Positions 55,553 through 63,844 of a stretch of 64,000 bases of DNA are shown here, piece by piece. Position 1 is the stretch's first letter. Each line of letters opens with the position of its first letter. Position numbers and translations under genes: made by a program. Source of the stretch: DATKFM01 sp963810485 (GTDB lineage: Bacteria; Pseudomonadota; Alphaproteobacteria; Dongiales; Dongiaceae). The DNA is taken from NCBI GenBank assembly GCA_963810485.1, contig CAWENQ010000002.1:186001-250000 (forward strand), read 5' to 3'. Under the pieces are notes generated by a model, which was given only the letters and a program-made list of their open reading frames with translations, searched no databases and was not told the origin of the DNA.

Positions 55553-56545
55553 ATGATCGATCCCTTTGGCCGTTCAATCACTTACCTGCGGGTCTCGGTG
55601 ACCGACCGCTGCGATTTCCGCTGCGTCTACTGCATGTCCGAGAACATGACCTTCCTGCCGAAGGCCGAGTTGCTGACCCTGGAGGAGATGGACCGGGTCT
55701 GCAGTGCCTTCGTGCGCCTGGGCGTGCGCAAGCTGCGGCTGACCGGCGGCGAGCCGCTGGTGCGCAAGAACGTGATGAGCCTGATCCGCAACCTGTCGCG
55801 GCACCTGAAATCCGGCGCGCTGGACGAGCTGACCTTGACCACCAACGGCAGCCAACTCGCCAAGTATGCCGGCGAGCTGGTGGATTGCGGCGTGAAGCGG
55901 GTCAATGTCTCCGTCGACACTTTGGAGCCCGCGAAGTTCACGGAGATCACCCGGTGGGGCAAGCTCGACAAGGTGATGGACGGCATCGCCGCGGCAAAGG
56001 CCGTCGGCCTGCATGTGAAGATCAATGCCGTCGCGCTCAAGGGCGTGAACGACGGCGAGTTCGACTCCATGATCGAGTGGTGCGGCCGCGAAGGCCATGA
56101 CCTGACGTTCATCGAGGTCATGCCCATGGGCGAAATGGGCGAAGGCGCGCGGCTCGATCAGTATCTGCCGCTGTCGGTCGTGCGCGCCAATCTCGCGAAG
56201 AAATGGACGCTGGACGAGATCGACTACCGTACCGGTGGCCCGGCGCGCTATGTGCAGGTGCGCGAGACCGGCGGCCGCGTCGGCTTCATCACGCCGCTGA
56301 CCCACAATTTCTGCGAAAGCTGCAACCGCGTGCGCCTCACCTGCACGGGCATGCTCTATATGTGCCTGGGCCAGAACGACGATGCCGATCTGCGGACGCC
56401 CGTCCGCGCCAGCGAAGGCGACGAACTGCTGGAGGCCGCGATCCAGGAGGCCATCGGCCGCAAGCCCAAGGGCCACGACTTCATCATCGACCGCCGCCAC
56501 ACCGGCGCCGCGGTGCCGCGCCATATGAGCGTGACCGGCGGCTGA
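55553..56545 (+). CDS. moaA: GTP 3',8-cyclase (molybdenum cofactor biosynthesis)
   Basis: Radical-SAM enzyme that converts GTP to 3',8-cyclo-GTP, first step of molybdopterin synthesis. The N-terminal cluster motif is CDFRCVYC, the C-terminal cluster motif CESCNRVRLTCTGMLYMCL, and the protein ends VTGG, the required C-terminal Gly-Gly. 330 residues. No moaC, moaE or mogA lies next to it. It is followed by a ModE-like regulator 17 bases away, so the two probably form an operon. Confidence 0.96.
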   Translation: MIDPFGRSITYLRVSVTDRCDFRCVYCMSENMTFLPKAELLTLEEMDRVCSAFVRLGVRKLRLTGGEPLVRKNVMSLIRNLSRHLKSGALDELTLTTNGSQLAKYAGELVDCGVKRVNVSVDTLEPAKFTEITRWGKLDKVMDGIAAAKAVGLHVKINAVALKGVNDGEFDSMIEWCGREGHDLTFIEVMPMGEMGEGARLDQYLPLSVVRANLAKKWTLDEIDYRTGGPARYVQVRETGGRVGFITPLTHNFCESCNRVRLTCTGMLYMCLGQNDDADLRTPVRASEGDELLEAAIQEAIGRKPKGHDFIIDRRHTGAAVPRHMSVTGG

Positions 56546-56561
56546 CCGGGCGGATGGGGCC

Positions 56562-56909
56562 ATGGCGACACTCAATCTTCGGGTGGAGTTCGGCGAGCGC
56601 GGTGCGCTCGGCCCCGGCAAAGCGCGCCTTCTGGAGCTGATCGCCGAGCATGGCTCCATCGCCGCCGCCGGCCGCGCCATGGGCATGTCCTATCGCCGTG
56701 CCTGGGACCTGGTGGACGAATTGAACAACTGCTTCGGCAAGCCCGTGATCACCACTCAGATGGGCGGCCAGCATGGTGGGGGCGCCGCCCTGACGCCGCT
56801 GGGGCAATACGTGATCGAGCATTTTCGCGCCATCGAGGGCCACGCCGCCAAGGCGGCGGCCGCCCATCTCAAGGCGTTGCAGTCGGCCATGAAGCGCAAG
56901 GCCGGCTGA
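56562..56909 (+). CDS. ModE-like HTH regulator lacking the molybdate-binding domain
   Basis: 115 residues consisting only of the ModE N-terminal winged helix: LGPGKARLLELIAEHGSIAA, GRAMGMSYRRAWDLVDELNN and TTQMGGQHGGGAALTPLGQY, the wing. The C-terminal TOBE (MOP) domains that bind molybdate in E. coli ModE are absent. Such short ModE proteins are widespread in Alphaproteobacteria. It lies just upstream of a perfect-arm palindrome and the mod transporter genes, its probable targets. Confidence 0.88.
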   Translation: MATLNLRVEFGERGALGPGKARLLELIAEHGSIAAAGRAMGMSYRRAWDLVDELNNCFGKPVITTQMGGQHGGGAALTPLGQYVIEHFRAIEGHAAKAAAAHLKALQSAMKRKAG

Positions 56910-56969
56910 ACCGAACAGTTGCCATCAGAAAAAGATCTGCATTGGCGCCGCTGGACAGAAGCTGGGTTT

Positions 56970-56993
56970 CGTTATATTCGTTTGAACATAACG
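56970..56993. promoter_or_regulatory. ModE operator upstream of modA
   Basis: Arms CGTTAT (56970-56975) and ATAACG (56988-56993) with inner TTC/GAA pairs also symmetric, so 9 of 10 arm positions match. CGTTATAT with ATAACG is the known ModE half-site pattern. It lies 22 bases before the modA start, where it would block transcription. Confidence 0.72.
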
Positions 56994-57015
56994 GATGCCC
57001 GGGAGGTATGCGGAG

Positions 57016-57816
57016 ATGAAGTACTGTCTGACAAGAATGATGAGCTCGCTGCTGGGCGGGCTGTTTGCCGTCGCCCTGATCGCAGCGCCAGCCGCCGCCG
57101 ACGATCTCACGATCTTCGCTGCTGCCAGCCTGAAGAACGCTGCTGAGGATATCGGCAAGGCCTACGAAGCGGCCGGCAAGGGCAAGGTCGTCTACTCCTT
57201 CGCCTCAAGTGCTGATCTGGCGAAGCAGATCGAGAACGGTGCCCCTGCCTCGATCTTCATCTCCGCCGACAGGAAGTGGATGGATTATGTTCAGGAGAAG
57301 AACCTGATCGATCCCGACAGCCGGCGCGACCTCCTCAGCAACACGCTGACGCTGATTGCGCCTGCTGACAGCAGCCTCACCGCCGACTTCAAGGCCGGCA
57401 ATGTGGATCTCGCCGCGCTGATCGGCGACAGCAAGCTGGCGATGGGCGACCCCGACAGCGTCCCGGCCGGACGCTATGGCAAGGCGGCGCTGGAAAAGCT
57501 CGGGCTGTGGGCATCAGTCGAACCCAAGGTCGCCCGCACCAAGGATGTTCGCGCCGCCCTGGCACTGGTGGAGCGCGGTGAGGCCGCCGCCGGCGTGGTC
57601 TACCGCACCGATGCGCTGGTGTCGGATAAGGTCAAGATCGCCGGCGAGTTTCCGCAGGACAGCCACCCGCCGATCGTGTATCCCATCGCCATCGTTGCCG
57701 AACATAACGACGATGCCGCCAAGGCCTTCTACAGCTATCTGACCGAGGACGAGGCGCGCGCCGTGTTCGAGAAGTACGGGTTCACGATCCTGGGTCCCGG
57801 TGCTGCCACTAACTGA
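57016..57816 (+). CDS. modA: Molybdate ABC transporter substrate-binding protein
   Basis: Periplasmic molybdate-binding protein, 266 residues. Signal peptide LLGGLFAVALIAAPAAA; the mature protein begins DDLTIFAAASLKNAAEDIGK, where Ser and Ala contact the oxyanion. SSADLAKQIENGAPASIFIS and VVYRTDALVSDKVKIAGEFP are typical. I chose ATG 57016 because GGAGG precedes it; an upstream ATG at 56995 gives seven residues that are not signal-like. Overlaps modB by 17 bases. A ModE operator lies upstream. Confidence 0.95.
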   Translation: MKYCLTRMMSSLLGGLFAVALIAAPAAADDLTIFAAASLKNAAEDIGKAYEAAGKGKVVYSFASSADLAKQIENGAPASIFISADRKWMDYVQEKNLIDPDSRRDLLSNTLTLIAPADSSLTADFKAGNVDLAALIGDSKLAMGDPDSVPAGRYGKAALEKLGLWASVEPKVARTKDVRAALALVERGEAAAGVVYRTDALVSDKVKIAGEFPQDSHPPIVYPIAIVAEHNDDAAKAFYSYLTEDEARAVFEKYGFTILGPGAATN

Positions 57817-58492
57817 TCTCGAAACCGAAGCGATCCGACTCAGCCTGCAGGTGGCGCTCTGGAGCGTCGCCTGCAGCCTGCCGTTCGGTGTCGCCACTGC
57901 TTTTCTCCTCGCCCGCACAAACTTCCCCGGCAAGAGCCTGGTCGACGGGCTGGTGCATCTGCCGCTGGTGATCCCGCCGGTCGTTGTCGGCTACATGCTG
58001 TTGCTGCTGATGGGCCGCCGCGGGCCGATCGGCGGCTGGCTCTACGACACGCTGGGCATCACCGTCATCTTCACCTGGCAGGGCGCCGCTCTCGCCGCCG
58101 CAGTCATGGGCTTCCCGCTGATGGTGCGAGCCATGCGGCTGTCGCTCGAATCCGTCGACCGGCGGCTGGAGCAGGCGGCGCGCACCCTCGGCGCCGGCCG
58201 TTTCGATACCTTCCGCAGCGTGACCCTGCCGCTGATGGCGCCGGGGATCCTCACAGGGCTGGTGCTGGCCTTCGCCCGCAGCCTCGGAGAGTTCGGCGCC
58301 ACCATCACCTTTGTTTCGAACATCCCGGGCCAGACCCGCACGATCCCAGTGGCGATATACACCCTGACGCAGACTCCCGATGGCGATGCCGCGGCGCTAC
58401 GGCTCTGCATCATCGCTGTGATCCTGTCGCTGATTGCGCTGATTGCTTCGGAATGGTTGGCGCGGCGGCTGCGGACGCGGCTCGGAAACTAG
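57800..58492 (+). CDS. modB: Molybdate ABC transporter permease
   Basis: 230-residue inner-membrane permease: LVHLPLVIPPVVVGYMLLLL, AAVMGFPLMVRAMRLSLESV and FARSLGEFGATITFVSNIPG are conserved ModB segments, and EQAARTLGAGRFDTFRSVTL is the EAA loop that contacts ModC. Start is GTG 57800, inside the end of modA, so translation is coupled. Three bases separate it from modC. Confidence 0.95.
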   Translation: MLPLTDLETEAIRLSLQVALWSVACSLPFGVATAFLLARTNFPGKSLVDGLVHLPLVIPPVVVGYMLLLLMGRRGPIGGWLYDTLGITVIFTWQGAALAAAVMGFPLMVRAMRLSLESVDRRLEQAARTLGAGRFDTFRSVTLPLMAPGILTGLVLAFARSLGEFGATITFVSNIPGQTRTIPVAIYTLTQTPDGDAAALRLCIIAVILSLIALIASEWLARRLRTRLGN

Positions 58493-58495
58493 GCC

Positions 58496-59623
58496 ATGCT
58501 GACGCTGCGCGCCGATCATCGCCTTGGCGACTTCCATCTGAAGCTGGATGTCAGCGTGCCCAGCCGTGGCATTACCGCGCTGTTCGGCCGTTCCGGCGCG
58601 GGCAAGAGTTCCGTGGTCAGCCTTCTGGCGGGCCTGTTGAAGCCCGACAGCGGCTATGTGAAGGTCGGCGATACCGTGCTGTTCGACAGCGCCGCCGGCC
58701 TGTCGGTAGCGCCGGAAAATCGGCGCCTCGGCTATGTGTTCCAGGAAGGCCGGCTGTTTCCCCATCTCAGCGTGCGCGGCAATCTGCTGTTCGGTCACCG
58801 CCGCATCGCGGCGGAGGAACGGCGCGTCGGCTTCGACGAGGTGGTCGCGCTGCTGGATATCGCGCCGCTGCTGGACCGCCGCCCCCGCGATCTCTCCGGC
58901 GGCGAGAAGCAGCGGGTCGCCATCGGCCGCGCACTCTTGGCCAGCCCGAAATTGCTGCTGATGGACGAGCCGTTGGCGTCGCTGGATGCCGCGCGCAAGA
59001 ACGAGATCATCCCCTTCATCGAGAAGCTGCGGGACGGCTTCGGCATCCCCATCGTCTATGTCACCCACGACCTCGGCGAGATCGTCCGCCTTGCCGACCG
59101 GGTGATCCTGATGTCGGAAGGTGCCGCGGCCTTCACCGGCAGCGTCGAGGAACTGGTGGGCCGCCTGGACATGGCCGATATCATGGACCATCCGGAGGCC
59201 GAGGCGCTGATCGCCGGCCACATCGCCGGCCATGACGATCACTTCGGGCTCACGCGGCTCAGTCTGCCCGGCGCCGAACTCCAGGTGCGGCGGATGGCGC
59301 TGCCGCCGGGCGCCCCGGTGCGCGTCCGCATCCGCGCCCGGGATGTCGCAGTGGCCCTGCAAGCGCCCACGGGCATCAGCATCCTGAACGTGCTGCCGGT
59401 GACCATCGCCGAGATCCATGACCGGCGGGAGCAATGCCTGCTGCGGCTCACGACCCCAGGCGATCCGCCGGCCTCGATCTGGGCCGGGATCACGGCGCGC
59501 TCGCGCCATGATCTGGATCTCGCCGCCGGCAAGCCGGTCTACGCGTTGATCAAGGCGGTGGCGGTCGAAGGCTCCGGCGGCGGCGTCGACCGGCCGGAAG
59601 AGGCGTCGACAGCTACTCGATGA
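58496..59623 (+). CDS. modC: Molybdate ABC transporter ATP-binding protein
   Basis: 375 residues. Walker A GRSGAGKSS, Q-loop VFQEGRLFPHLSVRGNLLFG, signature LSGGEKQRVAIGRALLA, Walker B LLLMDEPLASLD and switch His in VTHDLGEIVRLAD. A C-terminal MOP/TOBE domain follows (APTGISILNVLPVTIAEIHD; ARSRHDLDLAAGKPVYALIK) that binds molybdate and inhibits transport when the cell is replete. The 3' end overlaps the convergent secreted-protein gene by 11 bases. Confidence 0.95.
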   Translation: MLTLRADHRLGDFHLKLDVSVPSRGITALFGRSGAGKSSVVSLLAGLLKPDSGYVKVGDTVLFDSAAGLSVAPENRRLGYVFQEGRLFPHLSVRGNLLFGHRRIAAEERRVGFDEVVALLDIAPLLDRRPRDLSGGEKQRVAIGRALLASPKLLLMDEPLASLDAARKNEIIPFIEKLRDGFGIPIVYVTHDLGEIVRLADRVILMSEGAAAFTGSVEELVGRLDMADIMDHPEAEALIAGHIAGHDDHFGLTRLSLPGAELQVRRMALPPGAPVRVRIRARDVAVALQAPTGISILNVLPVTIAEIHDRREQCLLRLTTPGDPPASIWAGITARSRHDLDLAAGKPVYALIKAVAVEGSGGGVDRPEEASTATR

Positions 59624-60095
59624 AGACCTGATGGGCGAAGCCGACGCCGTCGCTGATCGTCACCTGCTCGAACCCCAGCAGCTTGAGCAGATCGAAGAAC
59701 GTCATCCGGTCCGAGTCCGGAGTCTCCTGGAAAATCGGCGACAGGCGCGCCACGGCCGTCAATGTCGCGAACAGCGCCCGCGCCCTGTAGATGGTGTCGA
59801 GCTGGCCGTCCATCAGGCCGATGATGATCAGTTTCTCCGCGTCGTCGCCTTTGGCGAAGATCGCATAGGTCGGCGCGTACTTCTGGTTCAGCAGCTCGCT
59901 GGTGAGCGCGGTCACGAAGCCGATGCGCCGGTTGCGGTCGCTGTCCACCAGCCGGTTGACCCTGGCGGTGTAGGTCTCGCTCGATTCCGGCACAGGATAA
60001 TAGTAGCCGGCATGGCGGTCGCCGGAGACTTCATCGGCCCTGGCCCCGCCGCAGACGGCCACCGCAAACATCAGAAGAATCGCTGCCCGCAACAT
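59613..60095 (-). CDS. Conserved secreted protein of unknown function
   Basis: 160 residues from ATG 60095, preceded by GGGGGCGG. The signal peptide is MLRAAILLMFAVAVCGGARA. The mature part has HAGYYYPVPESSETYTARVN, RRIGFVTALTSELLNQKYAP and TFFDLLKLLGFEQVTISDGV. I recall related proteins across Alphaproteobacteria, sometimes labelled as molybdopterin-guanine dinucleotide biosynthesis protein A, a label without experimental support that I know of. Here it does end convergently against modC, so a link to molybdenum is possible but unproved. The gene overlaps modC by 11 bases. Confidence 0.75.
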   Translation of the reverse strand: MLRAAILLMFAVAVCGGARADEVSGDRHAGYYYPVPESSETYTARVNRLVDSDRNRRIGFVTALTSELLNQKYAPTYAIFAKGDDAEKLIIIGLMDGQLDTIYRARALFATLTAVARLSPIFQETPDSDRMTFFDLLKLLGFEQVTISDGVGFAHQVFIE

Positions 60096-60248
60096 ATTTG
60101 CCGCCCCCGTCAACTGCCTACCGCTGGGGATCAATTAACATGGGCGATCCCGGCAGAAAACCGCCGGGCTGGCCAGCGGATTGCCGGCCGCTATACTCGC
60201 CGCCAGCCCCGGCGACCCGCCTCAACCATTTCCGGAAAGTAACCGCCC

Positions 60249-61034
60249 TTGCCCGATCGCCGTCCGAAAGCCGAGCCCCGGATCTGCTTCCTGGCCGCCG
60301 ACTCCCCGGTGGCGCAGCGCGCGCGGTTGCGCCTGGAGAAGCGCTACGGCGCCTGCGACCCGCGGCGCGCGAAGGTGGTTGTGGCCCTCGGCGGCGACGG
60401 CTTCATGCTGGAGACGCTGCACCGCTTTCTCAGCCGCGGCATGCCGATCTTCGGCATGAATTGCGGCACCGTCGGATTCATGATGAACCGCTATGCCGAG
60501 GCCGGGCTGCCGACGCGCATCGCGGCGGCGCAGAATGTCCGTCTCTATCCCCTGCTGATGGTCGCGCGAACCGTCAAGCGCCGCACCTTCAAGGCCCATG
60601 CGATCAACGAGGTCTCCCTGCTGCGCCAGACGCGCCAGGCGGCGAAGCTCGGCATCCGCATCGACGGCAGGACGCGGCTGAAGGAGCTGATCTGCGACGG
60701 CGCCATGGTGGCGACTCCCGCGGGCAGCACCGCCTATAACTTGTCCGCCCACGGCCCGATCCTGCCGCTGGGTTCGGACGTTCTGGCGCTGACGCCGATC
60801 AGCGCGTTCCGTCCGCGTCGCTGGCGCGGCGCCATCCTGCCCCATGGCGCGGAGGTGGTGTTCGACATCAGGGAGATCGACAAGCGGCCGGTCAGCGCCG
60901 TCGCCGATTTCACGGAAGTGCGCGACGTGGTTCAGGTCAGCGTGCGCGAGGACCGCAACATCACGCTGAACCTGCTGTTCGACCCCGAGCATAATCTGGA
61001 AGAGCGCATCCTGACCGAGCAGTTCGCGGTGTAA
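60249..61034 (+). CDS. nadK: NAD kinase
   Basis: Makes NADP+ from NAD+ and ATP, cytosolic. The family motif GGDGFMLETLHRF contains the catalytic Asp; FGMNCGTVGFMMN is the second glycine-rich motif, and AINEVSLLRQTRQAAKLGIR plus GAMVATPAGSTAYNLSAHGP are also typical. 261 residues. Start is TTG 60249 with GGAAAG upstream; MPDRRPKAEPRI follows. Single gene. Confidence 0.93.
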   Translation: MPDRRPKAEPRICFLAADSPVAQRARLRLEKRYGACDPRRAKVVVALGGDGFMLETLHRFLSRGMPIFGMNCGTVGFMMNRYAEAGLPTRIAAAQNVRLYPLLMVARTVKRRTFKAHAINEVSLLRQTRQAAKLGIRIDGRTRLKELICDGAMVATPAGSTAYNLSAHGPILPLGSDVLALTPISAFRPRRWRGAILPHGAEVVFDIREIDKRPVSAVADFTEVRDVVQVSVREDRNITLNLLFDPEHNLEERILTEQFAV

Positions 61035-61043
61035 CGCACGCTG

Positions 61044-61925
61044 CTAGTGGCGTGCGCTGGCACTGCGTGCAGCCGGCAGATTCTGCAGCGCGTGGCCGAT
61101 GACGGCGGCGATCAGATTGTCGATGTCCTTTTTCAACTTCTCGAATCCCGGCGATTTCTCGATCCGCTCCTCGTCCATGTAGAGGGCGCGGTTCACTTCG
61201 ATCTGCAGGCTGTGGCGGTTCTGCCCCGGGGCGCCGTGGCGGATGATGATCTCGGCGCCCTTGAACGGACTGTTCACGGCGACACGGTAGCCGAGGCCCC
61301 GCAGCGTATCGGCGACCAGCGCCGTGAATTCCGCATCGCAGCTCGTGCCGTCGCGGTCGCCGACGACGAAATCGGCGCGCTGCTTGCCCTTATAGGCGCC
61401 TTTCATGGAGTGGCAGTTCACATGCCAGGCGGCGCCAAAATGCGCATATGTGGCGTCGAGCATTTCCTTCAGGGCCACATGGTAGGGCCGGTGATAGCTG
61501 TCGATGCGCGAGAGTATCTCGTCCACGGTCAGCGGCCGGTCATAGACGGGCACGGTGGCGCGCACCAAGCGCCGCACCACGCCGAGGCCGCGGTCGGCGC
61601 GCGGGCTGAGCGGCAGATCATGCGGCCAGGGCTCCGCCAGCAATTTGGGATCGATCTCATGCTCATGGCGGTTGGGATCTACATAGCTGCGGGGAAACAA
61701 GGCCCGCAGCAGGCCCGCGCCGTGAAGCGGGGCCGCCGCGAACAGCTCGTCGACGAAGGCATCCTCCGCCCGCCGCAACACGCTGAAGGGGGCGGCATAG
61801 GCGAAATCCTGGGGATAGTCGGTGCCGCTATGGGGCGAATCGAAGACGACCGGCGCGGCGTTCTCCGCGCCCGCTTCCGTCAGCGGATGCTCTGCCGCCA
61901 ATACCCCGGGAATCACCAACGCCAC
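61044..61925 (-). CDS. N-formylglutamate amidohydrolase
   Basis: 293 residues. Metal-binding segments: VVFDSPHSGTDYPQDF, RSYVDPNRHEHEIDPKLLAE and WHVNCHSMKGAYKGKQRADF, the pattern of the N-formylglutamate deformylase family (last step of one histidine-degradation route). GQNRHSLQIEVNRALYMDEE follows near the C-terminus. No other hut gene is nearby, so a broader amidohydrolase role is possible. It converges on nadK, ending nine bases away. Confidence 0.9.
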   Translation of the reverse strand: MALVIPGVLAAEHPLTEAGAENAAPVVFDSPHSGTDYPQDFAYAAPFSVLRRAEDAFVDELFAAAPLHGAGLLRALFPRSYVDPNRHEHEIDPKLLAEPWPHDLPLSPRADRGLGVVRRLVRATVPVYDRPLTVDEILSRIDSYHRPYHVALKEMLDATYAHFGAAWHVNCHSMKGAYKGKQRADFVVGDRDGTSCDAEFTALVADTLRGLGYRVAVNSPFKGAEIIIRHGAPGQNRHSLQIEVNRALYMDEERIEKSPGFEKLKKDIDNLIAAVIGHALQNLPAARSASARH

Positions 61926-62032
61926 GCCATTACTCCTTGCCGCCGCACCCTGGCATTAACCGGGGCCGTCGGCCATATTAGCCGCCCGCGCCGATTTCAG
62001 GCGCCCTTGCAACAACGGCGAAAACTGCCACC

Positions 62033-63202
62033 GTGCCCGTCAGCCCCGCAAGCCTTGAAATGGTGGAAAAACTGGTCGCCTTCGACACGACCAGCCGCAA
62101 TTCCAACCTGGAACTGGTCGAATTCGTCCGCGCCTACCTCGTGAAACATGGTGTCGAGTGCCGCCTGGTTCATGACGCCACGGGCAAGAAGGCCAACCTC
62201 TATGCCACGCTCGGCCCCGCCGACCAGCCGGGCATTGCGCTGTCGGGCCACACCGATGTGGTGCCGGTGGACGGCCAGGCCTGGGACACCGATCCCTGGA
62301 AGGTGACGCGGCAGGACGGCCGGCTCTATGGCCGCGGCGTCAGCGACATGAAGAGCTTCGTCGCCATCGCCCTGACATTCGTGCCCGAATTCATGCGCCG
62401 CGGCCTGAAGACGCCGATCAACCTTGCCCTCTCCTATGACGAGGAAGTGGGCTGCCTTGGCGTGCGGCGGCTGCTGGAAGTCCTGCGGGAGATGCCGGTG
62501 AAGCCCTGGGCCTGCATCATCGGCGAGCCCACCAGCATGAAGGTCACCGTCAGTCACAAGGGCAAGAAGAGCATCCGCTGCCATGTGCATGGCCTCGAGG
62601 CCCATTCGTCCCTGGCGCCGAACGCGGTGAATGCGGTGGAGTACGCCGCCGAAGTCATCGTCAAGCTCCGCGCCATGGGCCGGCGTTTCGCCGCCGAAGG
62701 TCCGTTCGACAACGAATTCGATGTCGCGCACACCACCGTGCATACCGGCATCGTCCATGGCGGCACGGCGCTCAACATCGTGCCCAAGGACTGCTATTTC
62801 GATTTCGAGTTCCGCTATCTGCCGGAACTCGATGTCGAGGCGATGCTGGCGGAGGTCAAGGATTTCGCCGAGCGGGAACTGCAGCCGGCGATGCGGGCCA
62901 TCGACAAGAGCTGCGGCTTCGACTGGCAGCAGATCTCCGCCTTTCCCGGCCTCTCCACCTCGCCCGATAGCCCGGTGGCGCAGCTCGCGAAGTCGCTCTC
63001 CGGCAGCAATTCCACCATCAAGGTCGCCTATGGCACGGAGGCCGGGCTCTATCAGCAGAGCGGCATTCCCGCCATCATCTGCGGCCCCGGCAGCATCGAG
63101 CAGGCGCACAAGCCCAACGAGTGGGTGGCGCTGGATCAACTGGCGCAGTGCGAGAATTTCATGCGGCGCCTGATGGACCGCGTTTGCGAAAGGCCGGCCT
63201 GA
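62033..63202 (+). CDS. argE: Acetylornithine deacetylase (M20 family)
   Basis: Zinc-dependent hydrolase releasing ornithine from N-acetylornithine in arginine biosynthesis. 389 residues. Metal ligands are in GIALSGHTDVVPVDGQAW and the catalytic Glu in LSYDEEVGCLGVRRLL, with a further His in GSIEQAHKPNEWVALDQ. The dimerisation domain occupies roughly residues 175-290. Start GTG 62033. Other M20 peptidases share this fold, but MVEKLVAFDTTSRNSNLELV and the overall length favour ArgE. A HAD gene follows seven bases later. Confidence 0.9.
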   Translation: MPVSPASLEMVEKLVAFDTTSRNSNLELVEFVRAYLVKHGVECRLVHDATGKKANLYATLGPADQPGIALSGHTDVVPVDGQAWDTDPWKVTRQDGRLYGRGVSDMKSFVAIALTFVPEFMRRGLKTPINLALSYDEEVGCLGVRRLLEVLREMPVKPWACIIGEPTSMKVTVSHKGKKSIRCHVHGLEAHSSLAPNAVNAVEYAAEVIVKLRAMGRRFAAEGPFDNEFDVAHTTVHTGIVHGGTALNIVPKDCYFDFEFRYLPELDVEAMLAEVKDFAERELQPAMRAIDKSCGFDWQQISAFPGLSTSPDSPVAQLAKSLSGSNSTIKVAYGTEAGLYQQSGIPAIICGPGSIEQAHKPNEWVALDQLAQCENFMRRLMDRVCERPA

Positions 63203-63209
63203 GCATCCC

Positions 63210-63821
63210 ATGATCCGATCGGTTGTCTTCGATCTAGGCGGCGTGCTGATCGACTGGAATCCACGCTATCTCTACCGCAAGCTGTTCGCCGGCGATGACG
63301 CGGCGATGGAGCATTTCCTGACCCATGTCTGCAACAACGCCTGGAACCTGGCGCAGGATGGCGGACGGACCTGGGCCGATGCAATCGAAGTCCTCAGCGT
63401 CGAGCATCCCCAGCACCGGCCTTTGATATCGGCCTATCGCGAGCGCTGGGATGAAATGCTGAATGGGCCGATCCAAGGCACTCTCGATGTGCTGGCCGAA
63501 TTAAGGGATAAGGGCGTGCCGATCTATGCCCTGACCAACTGGTCGGCGGAGACCTTTCCCATCGCCAAGGCGCGCTACGAATTCCTGGGATGGTTCCAGG
63601 ACATCCTGGTCTCTGGCGAGGAGAAGCTGATCAAACCGGACCGACGCATTTTTGAATTGCTGCTGTCCCGCAACGGACTGGCGGCGGCCGAGTCCGTCTT
63701 CATCGACGACGCGCTGCACAACGTCGCCGGCGCCAAGGCCGCGGGCATGTCGGCGCTGCATTTCCAGTCGCCGGAGAAACTGCGCAGCGATCTCTTGTCG
63801 CTGGGGCTGTTGGGCAGCTAG
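63210..63821 (+). CDS. HAD family hydrolase (HAD-IA)
   Basis: 203 residues. Motif I VFDLGGVLIDW (nucleophile Asp; the second Asp position is Gly as in haloacid-dehalogenase-like and some phosphatase members), motif II ALTNWSAETFP, motif III Lys in LIKPDRRIFELLL and motif IV SVFIDDALHNVAGAKAAGMS. This is the subclass I HAD of the YihX/epoxide-hydrolase N-terminal type. Substrate unknown. It follows argE closely and may share its transcript. Confidence 0.9.
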   Translation: MIRSVVFDLGGVLIDWNPRYLYRKLFAGDDAAMEHFLTHVCNNAWNLAQDGGRTWADAIEVLSVEHPQHRPLISAYRERWDEMLNGPIQGTLDVLAELRDKGVPIYALTNWSAETFPIAKARYEFLGWFQDILVSGEEKLIKPDRRIFELLLSRNGLAAAESVFIDDALHNVAGAKAAGMSALHFQSPEKLRSDLLSLGLLGS

Positions 63822-63844
63822 AAGCCGGACTCAAACCTAGACGC

